Positions 5,255-8,106 of a stretch of DNA of 8,106 bases are shown here, one piece after another. This stretch comes from Armatimonadota bacterium (lineage in GTDB: Bacteria; Armatimonadota; Hebobacteria; CAIYQO01). The number at the start of each line of letters is the position of its first letter. Position 1 is the first letter of the stretch. Below the pieces are notes generated by a model. It searched no databases. It had not been told where the DNA came from and was given only the letters and a program-made list of their open reading frames with translations. The stretch lies in assembly GCA_022708765.1 (NCBI GenBank), contig JAKIYB010000171.1, positions 1 through 8,106 on the forward strand. The letters run 5' to 3'. Both the position numbers and the translations under genes were made by a program.

Positions 5255-7057
5255 CTACTTTGCCTCCGGTTTCTTCAACAGCGCCAATCCCAGGTCGCGT
5301 AGTTGGATGGGGTCTACCGCCGTGGGCGCATCCATCATCAAGTCGGCGCCTGACGACGCTTTCGGGAAGGCGATCACGTCGCGAATCGTCTTTTCCCCGG
5401 CCATCAGCATCACCAGACGGTCGAGGCCGATGCCCATGCCACCGTGCGGCGGCGCGCCAAATTCAAATGCCTCGACCAGGAAGCCAAAGCGCTCGCGCAC
5501 CTGCTCCAGCGGCATGTTGATGGTGCGCAGCACGCGCTCCTGGATATCGCGCCGGTGGATGCGGATGCTGCCGCTGCTCAATTCATTGCCATTGAGCACC
5601 AGGTCATAGAGTTCGCCGCGTACTTGCAGCGGGTCAGTATCCATCAGCGCGAGGTCTTCGGCTTTCGGCATGGTGAACGGGTGGTGCATCGGCTCGATCT
5701 GATCGGTGTCCGGGTTCCACTCGAACATGGGAAAATCCACCACCCAGAGGTAGTTCCACAGCCCTTCCGGGATGAGCCGCAGGCGATCAGCCAGGTGCAA
5801 GCGCAAGCGGCCCAGCGACTGCGCCACCACCGAGGGCACGTCGGCCACCAGCAGCAGCAGATCGTTCATCTCGGCGCCCATCGCCTGTTTGAAAGCTTCG
5901 ATTTCTTCGGGCGAGAGGAACTTCGTCACCGGCGACTTCAACTCATCAGCCGTCACCTGGAAGTAAGCCAGTCCCTTGGCGCCAAACCCTTTGGCGAACT
6001 CGGTCAATTCGTCCAACTCGCGGCGCGAGAGACTGGCGGCGCCCTTCACATTCAGGCCTTTCACCTGCCCGCCGGACGCCAGCACGCCGGCGAAGGCTTT
6101 GAACTCGGTGTTGGCGAAGACTGCGGACAGATCCACGAGTTCCATGCCGAAGCGGGTATCGGGTTTGTCGCTGCCAAAGCGCGCCATCGCCTCGGTATAA
6201 CTCATGCGCGGGAACGGGGCAGGCACCTCCACGCCGATGACCGCCATGATGCGCCGGATCAGGCCTTCCACCAGTTTCAGCACATCGTCGCGCTCCACGA
6301 AGGACATCTCCAGGTCAATCTGCGTGTGTTCGAACTGGCGGTCGCCCCGCAGGTCCTCATCACGCAGGCAGCGCGCGAGTTGATAGTACCGCTCGATGCC
6401 GGAGACCATCAGCGTCTGTTTGAGCAACTGCGGGCTTTGCGGCAGCGCGTAGAACTCGCCGGAGCGCAGGCGCGCCGGCACCAGGAAGTCGCGCGCGCCT
6501 TCCGGGGTGGACTTGATGAGCAGCGGCGTCTCGATTTCCAGAAAGCCCTGTTCGTCCAGATATTCGCGCGCCGCGTGCGCCACCTGGTGACGCAGCGTCA
6601 GGTTGCGCAGCATGCGGGCGTTGCGCAGGTCCAGATAGCGATAACGCAGGCGCAGGTTCTCATCCACCTCGGGCGCGTTCTCATCGTTGATGGGGAACGG
6701 GGGCGTCTTCGCGGTATTTAACACCTGCAGCCGCTCGACATGCACTTCTACCTCGCCGGTGGGCAGTTTCGCATTGACGGTGCCTTCTGGACGCGGCGCA
6801 ACGACCCCCTGCACCGCCAGCACGAACTCCGAGCGAATATGCTGGGCTTCGACATGCGCGTCGGGGGCGTCTTCAGGGTTAAAGACACACTGCGCGATGC
6901 CTGAGCGGTCGCGCAGGTCAATGAAAATCAACCCGCCATGGTCGCGATTCGTCTGCGCCCAACCCATCAAGGTCACCCGACGGCCGATATCGCCGGCGCG
7001 CAGGTCGCCGCACCCATCCGTCCGTCGCAGTTTTTTCGTCATGTCTTCGTGTGTCAT
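5255..7057 (-). CDS. aspS: Aspartyl-tRNA synthetase (probably non-discriminating)
   Basis: A cytosolic class II synthetase of bacterial type, about 600 residues, which attaches Asp to tRNA-Asp. In order it has an N-terminal OB-fold anticodon-binding domain (~15-120), the catalytic core beginning near RYRYLDLRN (138-146), motif 2 in LARCLRDEDLRGDRQ (227-241), the GAD insertion (~285-425), and motif 3 GIGLDRLVML (542-551). In the OB-fold, H40 (NRDHGG) and G92 (RPEG) occupy the positions that are Leu and Lys in the strictly Asp-specific E. coli enzyme. His/Gly is the pairing described for non-discriminating AspRS, which also makes Asp-tRNA-Asn for GatCAB. I prefer the ATG at 7057, which has GGGGA 5 bases upstream. 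An ATG at 7069 has no Shine-Dalgarno and would add four residues. It lies 18 bases after hisS and 3 bases before rnc. Confidence 0.96.
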   Translation of the reverse strand: MTHEDMTKKLRRTDGCGDLRAGDIGRRVTLMGWAQTNRDHGGLIFIDLRDRSGIAQCVFNPEDAPDAHVEAQHIRSEFVLAVQGVVAPRPEGTVNAKLPTGEVEVHVERLQVLNTAKTPPFPINDENAPEVDENLRLRYRYLDLRNARMLRNLTLRHQVAHAAREYLDEQGFLEIETPLLIKSTPEGARDFLVPARLRSGEFYALPQSPQLLKQTLMVSGIERYYQLARCLRDEDLRGDRQFEHTQIDLEMSFVERDDVLKLVEGLIRRIMAVIGVEVPAPFPRMSYTEAMARFGSDKPDTRFGMELVDLSAVFANTEFKAFAGVLASGGQVKGLNVKGAASLSRRELDELTEFAKGFGAKGLAYFQVTADELKSPVTKFLSPEEIEAFKQAMGAEMNDLLLLVADVPSVVAQSLGRLRLHLADRLRLIPEGLWNYLWVVDFPMFEWNPDTDQIEPMHHPFTMPKAEDLALMDTDPLQVRGELYDLVLNGNELSSGSIRIHRRDIQERVLRTINMPLEQVRERFGFLVEAFEFGAPPHGGMGIGLDRLVMLMAGEKTIRDVIAFPKASSGADLMMDAPTAVDPIQLRDLGLALLKKPEAK

Positions 7058-7075
7058 CGTTATCCCCATTGGTTG

Positions 7076-8106
7076 TTATTCAGTATAGCGCTGTGTCAGC
7101 AGCATCACGATCCCCGTGATCTTCACCGCCGTCTGTTCGCCGGCTCCCATGTCGCGCAGCGTTGCTTCTCCGCGCGCCAACTCGTCCTCGCCCAGGATGA
7201 GCGTAAACCGCGCCTCCTGGCGAGCGGCGTCTTTCATCTGTGCCTTCAGGCTACGCGTCTCGTAACTGACGGCGGCGGGAATCCCCGCGCGCCGCAGCGC
7301 CTGCGCCATTCGGACACCTTCCGCGTGCGCGGCTTCGCCCAGCGTGGCGATGAAGACCGGCCCCGGCGGCTCAGGTACCGGCGCCGCTTCGCCGGCGGCC
7401 ATCAGCAGGCGCTCGATGCCAGCGGCGAAGCCGACAGCCGGCGTTGCCGGTCCGCCCAATTCGGCGACCAGGCCATCATAGCGCCCACCGGCCAGTACGG
7501 TATTCTGCGCACCCAGCCCGCCGGCAATGAACTCGAATGCCGTCCGGGTGTAGTAATCCAGCCCGCGCACGATGTGCGGGTTGATGATAAACGGAACGTC
7601 CAGCGCGCGCAGCCCGGTTTCCACCCCGCGCAGGTGGTCTTTACATTCATCACAGAGCACATCCAGGATGACCGGCACATCGCGCGTCAATTCCCGGCAG
7701 GTTTCCACCTTGCAGTCGAGGATGCGCAGCGGATTGGTATCGTAGCGCCGTTCGCAATCGGCGCACAGCCCGGTGCGCGCGCCTGCCAGCGCATTGCGCA
7801 GGGCATCGCGATAACGCGGGCGGCACGCCGGGCAGCCGACGCTGTTCAGTTCCAGCCGGGCATCGCCGATGCCCACCGCGGCGAGGAAGTCGCTGGCGAA
7901 GGCCAGCGTTTCGGCATCAATCTCCGGGCCGGGAGAGCCAAACGCCTCCACGCCGACCTGGTGCAACTGGCGATACCGCCCCTTCTGCGGGCGCTCATAG
8001 CGGAACATCGGCCCGAAATAACAAACCTTCCGCACGCCGCCCTGCCCGAGCAGGTTGTGCTGAATCACCGCGCGCACCACGCCGGCGGTGCCTTCCGGGC
8101 GGAGGG
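7076..8106 (-). CDS. hisS: Histidyl-tRNA synthetase (N-terminus beyond the window)
   Basis: The last 342 residues of a class II HisRS, which attaches His to tRNA-His. The gene runs off the right edge, so roughly the first 75 to 80 residues, including motif 1, are missing. The visible part starts at the family sequence LRPEGTAGVV. Then come motif 2, FGPMFRYERPQKGRYRQLHQ (30-49), the histidine-binding loops RGLDYYTR (180-187) and AGGRYDGL (205-212), motif 3 AVGFAAGIERL (223-233), and a C-terminal anticodon-binding domain (~248-342). The insertion domain holds eight cysteines in four pairs: C91/C94, C114/C117, C131/C136 and C151/C154. This suggests two zinc sites, a variant seen in part of the bacterial HisRS family and absent from E. 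coli. The TAA at 7076-7078 lies 18 bases before the preferred aspS start, so the two are surely co-transcribed. Confidence 0.97.
   Translation of the reverse strand, partial: LRPEGTAGVVRAVIQHNLLGQGGVRKVCYFGPMFRYERPQKGRYRQLHQVGVEAFGSPGPEIDAETLAFASDFLAAVGIGDARLELNSVGCPACRPRYRDALRNALAGARTGLCADCERRYDTNPLRILDCKVETCRELTRDVPVILDVLCDECKDHLRGVETGLRALDVPFIINPHIVRGLDYYTRTAFEFIAGGLGAQNTVLAGGRYDGLVAELGGPATPAVGFAAGIERLLMAAGEAAPVPEPPGPVFIATLGEAAHAEGVRMAQALRRAGIPAAVSYETRSLKAQMKDAARQEARFTLILGEDELARGEATLRDMGAGEQTAVKITGIVMLLTQRYTE

Noticed and set aside
5444..6721. 425-codon open frame on the plus strand, antisense to aspS
   Set aside because: It lies wholly inside aspS, which has all family motifs. The translation is a His/Gln/Arg/Ala-rich shadow typical of the reverse frame of GC-rich genes, with no recognisable domain.
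1..8106. CRISPR array, insertion sequence, prophage or defence genes
   Set aside because: No tandem repeat-spacer pattern, transposase, integrase or phage-like frame was found. The window is ordinary core-genome content.

Overview
This is a compact, moderately GC-rich bacterial chromosome segment; by eye GC is about 60%. It holds core housekeeping genes and no mobile elements, phage genes or CRISPR. The lineage cannot be fixed from the sequence alone. Both tRNA genes encode their CCA, most genes are packed with overlaps of a few bases or gaps under 20 bases, and the synthetases are of bacterial type. A deep-branching lineage such as Armatimonadota or Chloroflexota is a guess based on the general look of the proteins, not a result.

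All protein genes lie on the minus strand, so the order is read from the right edge leftwards. First comes a translation block: hisS (cut by the right edge), aspS and rnc, separated by only about 3 to 18 bases. AspRS carries a His/Gly pair associated with non-discriminating enzymes that also charge tRNA-Asn. Next is a phosphate uptake pair, a DUF47 PhoU-like regulator overlapping a Pit-type phosphate permease by 8 bases. A 161-base leader precedes it, with 11-base-spaced CTTAAyCT repeats that resemble a Pho box and a long inverted repeat. After an 85-base gap with a strong hairpin comes a tight block of a stand-alone receiver-domain response regulator, a TatD-family metal-dependent hydrolase (ATGA overlap) and a HIT-family protein (1-base gap, strong Shine-Dalgarno).

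On the plus strand, converging on the HIT gene, is a two-tRNA operon for the valine isoacceptors UAC and CAC. It is driven by a perfect TTGACA-N17-TATAAT promoter. Diverging from it on the minus strand is an incomplete gene at the left edge. Its small protein has a tetracysteine N-terminal domain and a Pro/Ala/Lys-rich tail, and it has its own near-consensus extended -10 promoter.

Nothing here is a clear new multi-gene system. The least explained items are the Cys-rich protein, the Pho-box-like leader, and a terminator-shaped hairpin whose U-tract faces the strand that carries no protein genes.
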